Shown: positions 23,349-31,018 of the stretch, one piece after another | Layout: the number at the start of each line of letters is the position of its first letter | How positions within the stretch are numbered: position 1 is the stretch's first letter | Origin: Rikenellaceae bacterium | GTDB lineage: Bacteria > Bacteroidota > Bacteroidia > Bacteroidales > UBA932 | DNA: 35,112 nucleotides | Direction: 5' to 3' | Assembly: GCA_900767405.1 (NCBI GenBank) | Contig: CAAFZB010000015.1 | Coordinates: forward strand, 1 to 35,112 | Made by a program: the position numbers and the translations under genes | The notes under the pieces: model-generated | What the model was told of the DNA's origin: nothing | Databases searched by the model: none | Seen by the model: the letters and a program-made list of their open reading frames with translations, nothing else

Positions 23349-26171
23349 ATGAACGGTTTGTTATTCTGGCACAAAATAGCGGATGCATTTTTTAAAAATA
23401 TGATAGTTGAGGACAGGTATATGCTTATCCTTAACGGTTTGTGGACAACTGTTCTCATAACGGTTTTTGCATCGATATTCGGAACCATTCTCGGTGGTTG
23501 CGTATGCTGGATGAGGCTGAAAGGGAACAAAACCGTTCGCAAGATTGCAAAAGTATACGTTGACCTTATGCGGGGGACACCAATTCTGGTGCTGCTTATG
23601 ATTATGTACTACATTGTCCTGGCACCGGTCATAAAGTCCGCAATCATTGTTGCAATCATCACTTTTTCATTGAACGCATCGGCATATATATGCGAAATGC
23701 TGCGTTCAGGCATCGAGGGAATCAGCAAGGGACAGACAGAGGCCGGACTTTCCTTGGGCTTTACGAATTCGCAGACATTCTTTAACATTGTCCTGCCGCA
23801 GGTGATAAGGAATATAATGCCGGTATATCACGGTGAACTTATAAGCCTTCTCAAAAATACTTCAATTGTAGGCTATATTGCCATTATGGATATGACCAAG
23901 GCCTCTGACCTTATCCGCTCCAGGACTTTTGATGCATTCTTCCCTATCATAATAACAGCGATCCTTTACTTCGTCCTGGCTTGGTTGATAGGACTTCTGC
24001 TTAACAGCCTGAACAAGAAGAAATCAAAGATTGTCATTCCTGCAATTGCCGGCATTGCGTTGGTCTTGGGCGCGGTATGTTACACAAATTCTTACAAGCC
24101 GTCGGAAGCCGGAAATAAAACCGGAATTGCAGCGGTGGATTCAACATCAGGGAAGGACAGCCCTGCAGTTGCCGGAGATGTGGGCAATTATGAGTCGGCG
24201 CCAAATACAGCGACGTTTACGAGCATTGAGGAAATTGCCGATCACGGAAGTGTAGCGGTTATGGAGGGGTCGATATCTGACATCACATACAGCAAGATGT
24301 ACCCGCAGGCCACGATCAACAGAGTTAAGAATACCTCCGAGGCTGCTGAGTTCGTGCTTTCCGGCAAGGCCACCGCATTCATCGCCTTGGATATTCTTAC
24401 GAAGTATATTGTCAGGGAGAATCCAAGCCTTATGGAATTGGATTCGCTCTTTACCGTTTCAATGGGCGCCGGGTTCCCGAAGGGCTCTCCATTGAAAAAT
24501 CAATTCAATGAGTTCCTTAGGGAACTTAAACAGTCTCCTGTATATGAAGAAATGGTTCACAGATGGATAGAGTGTGATATTGATACTGTGAAAATGCCGG
24601 ATCTGATTCTACCCGAAAGCGGAGAACCGCTTGTAATGGATATAACAGGAACACTGACTCCTATGAATACAGTACGGGGAGAAGAATACGTTGGTTTTGA
24701 CATTGAGCTTGGAATGCGGTTTGCCAAGTATATGAACAGACCTCTCAAGCTTTCTGTCACCACTTTTCAGGGTATTATCCCGGACTTGGTTACCAATAGG
24801 GTGGATTTGGCCGTAAGTGACCTTATAATTACCCCGGAGCGTGCAGAAAAGATTGACTTCTCCGACGTTTACTACGATAGCTATGCATCTGTAGTATTAC
24901 TCGAATCAACATATAAAGGGACTTCAAAGCCAAGGAAAATCAATTATGCCTGGCTTTGGGTCCTACTTGCTGTAGCAGCAGCTTATTCAGGGTATTCGTA
25001 CAGAAAGAAACTTGCTTTCCGAAAGAAGGTCGCTGAATATATGGCCGAAGAGACCGGGAACAAGGATACTCTTAAGAAAGGTGACGTGCTAATAAGCATA
25101 TCGAATCTGGGAAAGCGCTATAAGAATGGGGTTGTTGCACTGGAAGGAGTAAATGCCGAAATCAGGATTGGGGAAGTGGTTTCCATTATCGGCCCTTCCG
25201 GAACCGGCAAAAGTACGTTCCTCCGCTGCCTGAACCTTCTTGGAAAACCTACAGGCGGCAACATAGTCATTGCCGGGAAAGATATTCTTTCCCCATATGC
25301 AAACGTACCTGTGCTGCGCCGTAAGATGGGTATGGTGTTCCAGTCGTTCAATTTGTTCGAAGGGATGAGCGTTATAGACAATATCACTCTCGCCCCCATA
25401 AAATTGCTTGGCCAGACTCCTGCTCAAGCCACTTCCAAGGCTATGGAACTATTAAAACTCGTCGGTCTTGCAGAAAAGGCAGATGAGTACCCCAACCAGC
25501 TTTCCGGAGGTCAGATGCAGCGCGTAGCAATTGCCCGCGCCCTGGCAATGGAACCGGAAGTATTGTTATTCGATGAACCCACCTCCGCTCTTGATCCTAC
25601 TATGGTGAGCGAAGTGCTTGGCGTTATGCGTCTGTTGGCAAAGAAAGGAATGACAATGCTTGTCGTAACGCACGAAATGCGATTTGCCCGTGAGGTCAGC
25701 GACCGTGTGTTCTTTATTGCAGAGGGACGCATCTACGAAGAGAATACTCCCGATGAACTTTTTGACAATCCTCAGGGGGAACTTACCAAGGTGTTCATAA
25801 ACCAGATAAGGGAATTCAATTATAAGATAGAATCGCCGACCTTCGATTATTACGGAATGATGGGAGCAATGGTTGTATTTGCCGAAAAATACAATATGTC
25901 GTATCAGACCATTACAAATCTGCAACTTTCCGTTGAAGAATCTCTGGAAATAATGGGAGTCCTGGAAGGTACGGAGATAAAAGTGTCCTACTCAGAAAAA
26001 ACATTGGAGCTGAAAGTCTCTGTAAGCGTACCAAAAGCTGTTCTTCCCGCTACGTTTGATTTGGACGACAACCTTATTTCAAACTCCATACTTCACGGTA
26101 TAAGTTCAGATTTCAAGCTCTATGAAAAGGACGGACGCACAGTCTTGTCGCTTGTTTTGAAGAAATGTTAG
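23349..26171 (+). CDS. single-chain amino-acid ABC importer: permease, permuted binding domain, ATPase and GHKL-like tail
   Basis: A 940-residue protein that appears to hold a whole polar amino-acid importer. Residues 24-220 are a HisM/GlnP-type permease with the coupling motif EAGLSLGFTN (131-140). A further hydrophobic segment (228-245) and a low-complexity linker lead to a periplasmic SBP_bac_3-type region (about 290-520). Its lobes are in reversed order: lobe 2 plus the C-terminal helix (291-408) comes before lobe 1 (428-519). The expected ligand residues remain, D348 and R498. A membrane segment (532-550) returns to the cytoplasm. The GlnQ-like ATPase (580-820) is complete: Walker A GPSGTGKS 615-622, LSGGQMQR 718-725, Walker B LLFDEP, H775. 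Residues 826-940 resemble a degenerate GHKL/RsbW-like domain. Substrate unknown; a glutamine, glutamate or histidine-like amino acid is likely from the family. Confidence 0.9.
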   Translation: MNGLLFWHKIADAFFKNMIVEDRYMLILNGLWTTVLITVFASIFGTILGGCVCWMRLKGNKTVRKIAKVYVDLMRGTPILVLLMIMYYIVLAPVIKSAIIVAIITFSLNASAYICEMLRSGIEGISKGQTEAGLSLGFTNSQTFFNIVLPQVIRNIMPVYHGELISLLKNTSIVGYIAIMDMTKASDLIRSRTFDAFFPIIITAILYFVLAWLIGLLLNSLNKKKSKIVIPAIAGIALVLGAVCYTNSYKPSEAGNKTGIAAVDSTSGKDSPAVAGDVGNYESAPNTATFTSIEEIADHGSVAVMEGSISDITYSKMYPQATINRVKNTSEAAEFVLSGKATAFIALDILTKYIVRENPSLMELDSLFTVSMGAGFPKGSPLKNQFNEFLRELKQSPVYEEMVHRWIECDIDTVKMPDLILPESGEPLVMDITGTLTPMNTVRGEEYVGFDIELGMRFAKYMNRPLKLSVTTFQGIIPDLVTNRVDLAVSDLIITPERAEKIDFSDVYYDSYASVVLLESTYKGTSKPRKINYAWLWVLLAVAAAYSGYSYRKKLAFRKKVAEYMAEETGNKDTLKKGDVLISISNLGKRYKNGVVALEGVNAEIRIGEVVSIIGPSGTGKSTFLRCLNLLGKPTGGNIVIAGKDILSPYANVPVLRRKMGMVFQSFNLFEGMSVIDNITLAPIKLLGQTPAQATSKAMELLKLVGLAEKADEYPNQLSGGQMQRVAIARALAMEPEVLLFDEPTSALDPTMVSEVLGVMRLLAKKGMTMLVVTHEMRFAREVSDRVFFIAEGRIYEENTPDELFDNPQGELTKVFINQIREFNYKIESPTFDYYGMMGAMVVFAEKYNMSYQTITNLQLSVEESLEIMGVLEGTEIKVSYSEKTLELKVSVSVPKAVLPATFDLDDNLISNSILHGISSDFKLYEKDGRTVLSLVLKKC

Positions 26172-26232
26172 AGTCCGTTACAGACATATAATCATCTACA
26201 AAAAGATTAACTGCAACAAAAAATATCAGGAA

Positions 26233-27144
26233 ATGAATGACAAGTACTATTTTGCCAGTGCCAATACAGGCCGTGGATTCTTTAATTGCTTTGACTCAAT
26301 AGGAGAAAAATATGGAATGCAGTATATTCTGAAGGGAGCCCCCGGCTGCGGCAAGAGCACAGTTATGCGAAAGATTGCCTCCCGTTTCATTTCTATGGGC
26401 GGAAATGTGGAGTATTTTTATTGCTCCTCTGACCCCCAGAGCCTTGACGGTGTGTCATTGACAGGGTCTGGCATTTCCATAGTCGACGGGACAGCCCCTC
26501 ACGCCATTGAATGTGAGTTTGCCGGCCTGACGCATAAACTTGTCGATCTTGGCAAAGCAATACAGCCGGGTCTGGAAACTGCCCGCGAAGAACTGTTTTC
26601 CCTTGCACGTAAAAAAAAGGATGGATATGCTGAGCTGTATGGTTTGCTGTCTGCATCAAAAGAAATAATGAATCAAAACATAATCCAGATGCCGCTGGAG
26701 GATGTGCCACTTGACTCGTTGTGTATGCCAGAATCCAAGGGAAGCGTTCGCCACCTGTTCCTGTCCTCAATTGAAAAAGATTTCTTTGAGGAAAATTCGT
26801 ATTCTAATGTACATTTCGTTGATGCCAATTACCGTTCTGCCGACGCGCTTTTCCATAAGGCAGAGAAAATGGCCCTTGAGAAAGGACTGTCGATGGTCTG
26901 CATCCATAATACCGTGAATCCTGATTGTTTTGACGCCTTGTATATTCCGGAGTCAGATACAATTTACAGGGCAGTTCCCGTTTCAGACACCAACCTCGAC
27001 AATTCAGTTTCCAAAGCTGCGCAGAGGTTAGCTCAGAACCGTGGATTCCATCTGGAGATTGAAAGGATTTACCATAATTTCACAGATTACAGCATAATCA
27101 ACGACATCACTCTTTCATTGTTTGCGGAGTGCCTTTCTTGTTGA
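26233..27144 (+). CDS. PRK06851-like P-loop ATPase with a degenerate second P-loop half
   Basis: A 303-residue cytoplasmic protein resembling the poorly characterised PRK06851 ATPases best known from Firmicutes. The first half has YYFASANTGRGFFNCFDSI, Walker A GAPGCGKST (35-43), a YCSSDPQSLDG segment (63-73) and DGTAPH (85-90), all typical of that family. The second half repeats the layout: RHLFLSSI, then a P-loop position reading DANYRSADA (197-205) with no GK[ST], then CIHNTVNPDCFDALYIPE (223-240), which aligns with the first-half SDPQSLDG region. So the second P-loop seems lost. It begins 61 bases after the ABC fusion gene with AGGA just upstream and may be co-transcribed. Biological role unknown; nucleotide binding by the first half is inferred. 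Confidence 0.75.
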   Translation: MNDKYYFASANTGRGFFNCFDSIGEKYGMQYILKGAPGCGKSTVMRKIASRFISMGGNVEYFYCSSDPQSLDGVSLTGSGISIVDGTAPHAIECEFAGLTHKLVDLGKAIQPGLETAREELFSLARKKKDGYAELYGLLSASKEIMNQNIIQMPLEDVPLDSLCMPESKGSVRHLFLSSIEKDFFEENSYSNVHFVDANYRSADALFHKAEKMALEKGLSMVCIHNTVNPDCFDALYIPESDTIYRAVPVSDTNLDNSVSKAAQRLAQNRGFHLEIERIYHNFTDYSIINDITLSLFAECLSC

Positions 27145-27225
27145 AAATCAAGTTGCCCAAAACATAAATATTTAATAAATATACAAAATATACCCTGTAT
27201 ATAAAGGATATGATGATTGCTGTCT

Positions 27226-27277
27226 TGCGCAACCAGCGCAGCCATCGGCGAAACACCAGTGAAATCGTTATATGGCT
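27226..27277. other. inverted repeats in the gap before the polyprenyl synthetase gene
   Basis: The 178-base gap 27145-27322 is mostly A/T-rich but contains a G/C-richer island with two adjoining inverted repeats: TGCGC-AACCA-GCGCA (27226-27240) and AGCCAT/ATGGCT (27240-27245 and 27272-27277) enclosing a 26-base loop. No T-run follows, so it is not an evident terminator. It could be a small structured RNA, a regulator site or the scar of an insertion boundary; I cannot tell. Confidence 0.3.
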
Positions 27278-27295
27278 AATTAAAAGAAATTCCAC

Positions 27296-27303
27296 TATTT
27301 TTG
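27296..27303 (+). promoter_or_regulatory. -7 promoter box for the polyprenyl synthetase gene
   Basis: TATTTTTG, exact TAnnTTTG match, 19 bases before the ATG at 27323. No clear -33 TTG upstream. Confidence 0.6.
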
Positions 27304-27322
27304 CGTTTCAAAAAAGAGACCT

Positions 27323-28303
27323 ATGACAGGAGAAGTCCAGATTAACCGCACCCTCGAAGAACTGTTTTCAAAGATTGAATTTCCCAAGGAGCCCAGGGGC
27401 CTGTATGAACCGCTTTCCTATATGATAGAAATCGGAGGAAAAAGAATCAGGCCGAGGCTCTGCCTGCTTGCATACAGCCTGTTCAAGGACACTTTGGACA
27501 GCGAAATTCTGGAACCTGCCGCGGCTCTGGAGGTATTCCACAGCTTTACCCTTATCCACGATGACATTATGGACAAGAGCGACCTGCGACGCGGGAAGCC
27601 TACCGTATGGAAAAAATGGAGTGAAGAGACTGCCATCCTGTCCGGGGACGTAATGCTCATAGACAGTTACAAGCGTATTGCCAAAGCTCCCAAGGAGGTG
27701 CTGGATTCCGTTATGGAGCTGTTTTCGCTTACGGCAGCCCAGGTTTGCGAGGGGCAGCAGATGGATATGGACTTTGAGAATGAAGCCCTTGTGCAAATGA
27801 AGGATTACGAGCAGATGATAGGCCTCAAGACAGCCGTACTCCTTGCCTGCTCGGCCAAGATGGGAGCAATCATTGCCAGGGCGCAGGAGGGATGCTGCCA
27901 GGCTCTTTACGATTACGGCTATCTTTTGGGAATGGCATTCCAGATTGCGGACGACTATCTGGACGCATTCGGAGACGAAAAAGTGTTTGGAAAGCCCATC
28001 GGAGGAGACATCCTCAACAACAAGAAAAGCTGGCTCACCGTCCAGGCGATGCTTCAGGCAAAGGACAGGAAAGTTCTGGAAGAGGCTATGAATATGCCTG
28101 CAGAAAGCATAGAAGAACGTGCCTGCAAGATTGAGGCAGTAAAGGCCATTTACCGTGAACTCGGGCTGGACAAACAGGCCCGTGCCGAAGTCAGGCGATA
28201 TTCAGACCTTGCAATGGAGGCGCTCAAAGGCATCAACTTAGGAGCCGTGCGCACAGAAACCCTGCGCCGTTTCGCCGACAGCCTCGTAGAGCGCGCCAGA
28301 TAA
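27323..28303 (+). CDS. polyprenyl (isoprenyl) diphosphate synthase
   Basis: A 326-residue all-helical trans-prenyltransferase that condenses isopentenyl diphosphate onto an allylic primer. Both aspartate-rich motifs are intact: DDIMD at residues 80-84 with the following RRGKP, and DDYLD at 210-214. GGKRIRPRLC (38-47) is the usual isopentenyl diphosphate-binding region. An aromatic residue (F75) sits five positions before the first motif, which in characterised enzymes tends to limit chain length, so a farnesyl or geranylgeranyl product is somewhat favoured over long quinone side chains; this is inference. It is transcribed alone and converges on the U32 gene 29 bases away. Confidence 0.92.
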   Translation: MTGEVQINRTLEELFSKIEFPKEPRGLYEPLSYMIEIGGKRIRPRLCLLAYSLFKDTLDSEILEPAAALEVFHSFTLIHDDIMDKSDLRRGKPTVWKKWSEETAILSGDVMLIDSYKRIAKAPKEVLDSVMELFSLTAAQVCEGQQMDMDFENEALVQMKDYEQMIGLKTAVLLACSAKMGAIIARAQEGCCQALYDYGYLLGMAFQIADDYLDAFGDEKVFGKPIGGDILNNKKSWLTVQAMLQAKDRKVLEEAMNMPAESIEERACKIEAVKAIYRELGLDKQARAEVRRYSDLAMEALKGINLGAVRTETLRRFADSLVERAR

Positions 28304-28332
28304 ATCCTTCCGACCTCAAAGGGCTGCGGAGG

Positions 28333-29583
28333 CTATTCCCAAATGAATATCTTGTCTCCCCGGCGGAGTCTTCCGCCCGGGCAGATGGAAGGGTCTACAG
28401 CCACAGAGCAGCATACTCCCTTCGGGCATACGTCCGCCGGCTTGAAATCCACCCTCATATCCTCAACCTTGAACTCCACCACGCCGGTGGTGGCCCCGAT
28501 TGCCATTACTTCGGCGCCCAGAGGCAGGTCCACCGCCTCAACCGAAATCTCGGCCACGCCTATCCTGTCGAACCAGTTGGAAATCTTTCCGCAGTAAACT
28601 TTCTTTCTGGTAGCCTGGCTGCCATATACTTCGCTCCATTCCCCAAGCCGGGCGCCCTGATAATATCCGTCCCAGAACCCGCGGTTAAACACCTGCGCCA
28701 GGGAAGCCTTGAGCGCGGCCGACAGTTCGGGAGTATAAGTTCCATCGCAGACAGCATCGGCGGCAGCCCTGTAACACTGCGCGCAGCGCTTGACATATTC
28801 GGCCGAGCGGGCGCGGCCCTCAATCTTGAAAACCCTGACCCCCGAATCTATGATCTTGTCCATAAACTCTATGGTGCACAGGTCCTTGGGCGACATAATG
28901 TACTTGTTGTCAACAACCAGCTGACTGCCAGTCTCGAGGTCTGTCACCTCATAGCCGCGACGGCAGATCTGGTAGCACGCTCCCCTGTTGGCAGATGAGC
29001 CGTACTCGTGAAGACTCAGGTAGCACTTGCCCGATACTGCCATACACAAAGCGCCGTGCGCGAACATCTCTATCCTCACCAGCTCGCCCGAAGGGCCGGT
29101 GATGTGTTCTTTAACAATGGTTTCGTAAATATCCCTAACCTGCCCGAGATTCAATTCGCGGGCAAGGACAACCACGTCGGCAAACTGAGCGTAGAAGCGC
29201 AGAGCCTCAACGTTGGAGATGCTGAGCTGAGTAGAGATGTGTACCTCCAGGCCTATCTTCCGGCAATACTGGATGGCCGCAATATCGCTGGCGATAATTG
29301 CGCTCACGCCCGCAGCCTTGGCGGCATCAAGGGCTTCCCTCATAGCAGGCAGGTCATCCTGATACAGGCATATATTGAGGGTCAGGTAGCTTTTCACCCC
29401 ATTATCCCTGCATATCCTCACCACTTCCCCAAGGTCCTGGGGCGCAAAATTATTTGCGGAGTGGGACCGCATATTGAGCTGCCCCACCCCGAAATATACC
29501 GAATTCGCGCCTCCCTGTATGGCAGCGTTCAGGCATTCGAAATTGCCTGCCGGCGCCATTATCTCCAATTGCTCACGAATCAT
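28333..29583 (-). CDS. peptidase U32 family protein (TrhP/YegQ-like tRNA hydroxylation)
   Basis: A 416-residue cytoplasmic protein of the U32 family. Despite the name, characterised relatives such as TrhP act in prephenate-dependent hydroxylation of U34 in tRNA. The family signature is present as EMFAHGALCMAVSGKCYLS, and four cysteines C180, C187, C203 and C207 have the spacing expected for a [4Fe-4S] cluster. The N-terminal part starts MIREQLEIMAPAGNFECL, the usual barrel opening. The C-terminal part includes a small beta domain. It follows the esterase gene by 12 bases at the end of the minus-strand run. A protease role seems unlikely. Confidence 0.88.
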   Translation of the reverse strand: MIREQLEIMAPAGNFECLNAAIQGGANSVYFGVGQLNMRSHSANNFAPQDLGEVVRICRDNGVKSYLTLNICLYQDDLPAMREALDAAKAAGVSAIIASDIAAIQYCRKIGLEVHISTQLSISNVEALRFYAQFADVVVLARELNLGQVRDIYETIVKEHITGPSGELVRIEMFAHGALCMAVSGKCYLSLHEYGSSANRGACYQICRRGYEVTDLETGSQLVVDNKYIMSPKDLCTIEFMDKIIDSGVRVFKIEGRARSAEYVKRCAQCYRAAADAVCDGTYTPELSAALKASLAQVFNRGFWDGYYQGARLGEWSEVYGSQATRKKVYCGKISNWFDRIGVAEISVEAVDLPLGAEVMAIGATTGVVEFKVEDMRVDFKPADVCPKGVCCSVAVDPSICPGGRLRRGDKIFIWE

Positions 29584-29595
29584 TTCAGAATAAAA

Positions 29596-30396
29596 TTAGA
29601 ATCCAAGAGGCTCACCGTTCATTATGCGGCCGAACCAGTCGATATGATACTCCAGGATGAATGGCCAATACTTCCAGTTATGGGCTCCGGGAGAATACAT
29701 AGATATCACTTTCACTCCCGCATCCAGGCAAGCCTGCTCAAACCTCCTGCTCGAATTAAGCAGACCATCCTCGGTACCGCAGGTAACGATGCAGAACTTG
29801 TCTGTACCCTTGATGGCATCTACCATACCCACCGCCGAATGGTCGTACAGGATATGGTCGTCCATACTGTGAGCTCCCAGCATCGCAGCTATTTTCTCAC
29901 GGCTGCGGATATCCAGCACACCGCTCATCGAACCGCCGCTGCGGAACCAGTCGCTGTGGCTCAGGAAGATTGTCATAGCGCCGTGACCTCCCATAGAAAG
30001 ACCCGTGATGAAAGTCTTTTGGGGGTCCAGACCGTACTCCTTCTGCATAAGAGGATAGAGTTCCTGCTCAAAGAAAGTCATCCACTGCATCTGGCTCTTG
30101 TCGGCGTTGTCAAGGTACCAGCTGTAGGAGAATCCGTCCGGGCAGATGATTCTGAACCCGGTCTTGTTGGACAGGCTCTGCAAATCCATTTTCTTCGCCC
30201 AGTTGGAGTAGCATCCGCCCGCGCCGTGCAGGACGAACGCTGTGGGAATATTCATCTGAGTCTGCTGTCCCTTGGGGGAAAAGACAAGGATACTGTCGTT
30301 GCAATGCAGGTTCTCAGACTCAATCACGTGGAGTTTCTGCGCCCTCAGGGGCAGCACTGCCATCAGAAGAATGGCCACTGTCAGCAATCTTTTCAT
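29596..30396 (-). CDS. secreted alpha/beta-hydrolase esterase (esterase D-like)
   Basis: A 266-residue protein with a cleavable signal peptide (MKRLLTVAILLMAVLPLRAQ) and an esterase D/CE1-like alpha/beta-hydrolase fold. Nucleophile S134 lies in TGLSMGGHGAM, the oxyanion region around VLHGAGGCYSNWA, and a catalytic histidine near the end in PGAHNWKYW. Related Bacteroidota enzymes include acetyl-xylan and feruloyl esterases and tributyrin esterases; the substrate cannot be assigned. Its start lies 77 bases inside the preceding membrane-protein gene in another frame. The signal peptide supports this start. Confidence 0.88.
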   Translation of the reverse strand: MKRLLTVAILLMAVLPLRAQKLHVIESENLHCNDSILVFSPKGQQTQMNIPTAFVLHGAGGCYSNWAKKMDLQSLSNKTGFRIICPDGFSYSWYLDNADKSQMQWMTFFEQELYPLMQKEYGLDPQKTFITGLSMGGHGAMTIFLSHSDWFRSGGSMSGVLDIRSREKIAAMLGAHSMDDHILYDHSAVGMVDAIKGTDKFCIVTCGTEDGLLNSSRRFEQACLDAGVKVISMYSPGAHNWKYWPFILEYHIDWFGRIMNGEPLGF

Positions 30397-31018
30397 TTTC
30401 CTGTGTATTTTTAGTTTCTATTGTTATTTCCGGTTCCTGATACGAATAGCCCCTTCCGGTGATATTCCTGATAAAGTTGCGGGCCGACGTGAATACCGTC
30501 CCCGCCGAGTCGATTACATCCGAACTCCTTGCCAGGAGGTCGGAAAGCAGTTTTATAGGAGACAGACGGTGTTTGAGCCCCTGTACGGTATCCTTTGCAA
30601 GAGCGGTGCTTTCCGCTATCTCCCTGCGGTTCTGCTTCTGGGCTTTCTCCAGGTCGGAGAAAGAATTTATCTCCTTCTCGTCGTCGAAGAACAGCTTTGC
30701 AAACATTGAGACATAATGGTTGCGGAAGATTTTTCTTCTCGTCACAAACAGGACAAGGGCCAGCGCAGAGAATACGCCGGCAACGATAAGGGTCCCATAC
30801 GGAGTCCCCAGGACAGAGTTGAGCCACTGGACCATCGCAAGGGCGAACAAACCCAGCGCTATGGCAAGAACTGCGATAAAAAACAGCATCCCGCACACGA
30901 AAGACAGCGATTGGGAAAGAGCTTTTACCGCCTTAAGTTTAACTTCGGTAACGCGGCCGTCCACATAAGACTTGCCACTGCCTGTCAGATTCTCGAAAAA
31001 ATTATTGTTGTCAGACAT
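30320..31018 (-). CDS. YqjE/phage-holin-like membrane protein
   Basis: A 232-residue protein. A short polar N terminus with VDGRVTEVKLKAVKALSQS precedes two transmembrane segments (about residues 36-66 and 74-93), then a basic RRKIF turn and a charged cytoplasmic or periplasmic tail of about 135 residues. This architecture matches the YqjE/Actinobacterial phage-holin-like family (Phage_holin_3_6), which is a chromosomal membrane protein family of unknown function and not a sign of prophage. The ATG overlaps the rnr stop by 8 bases, and the last 77 bases overlap the esterase gene. Confidence 0.7.
   Translation of the reverse strand: MSDNNNFFENLTGSGKSYVDGRVTEVKLKAVKALSQSLSFVCGMLFFIAVLAIALGLFALAMVQWLNSVLGTPYGTLIVAGVFSALALVLFVTRRKIFRNHYVSMFAKLFFDDEKEINSFSDLEKAQKQNRREIAESTALAKDTVQGLKHRLSPIKLLSDLLARSSDVIDSAGTVFTSARNFIRNITGRGYSYQEPEITIETKNTQENEKIADSGHSSDGSAAPEGAETPRD

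Noticed and set aside
27107..27295. 62-codon minus-strand frame in the gap before the polyprenyl synthetase
   Set aside because: Low-complexity hydrophobic translation of an A/T-rich gap that also overlaps the 3' end of the ATPase gene; no start signal and no family match.
29008..30414. 468-codon open frame on the plus strand across the U32 and esterase genes
   Set aside because: It is antisense to two genes with clear family motifs, shows no recognisable motif, and such long shadow frames are common opposite codon-biased genes.
30320..31018. Prophage suggested by a holin-like membrane protein
   Set aside because: No other phage gene is nearby and the gene overlaps rnr in a housekeeping run; the YqjE-type family is chromosomal.
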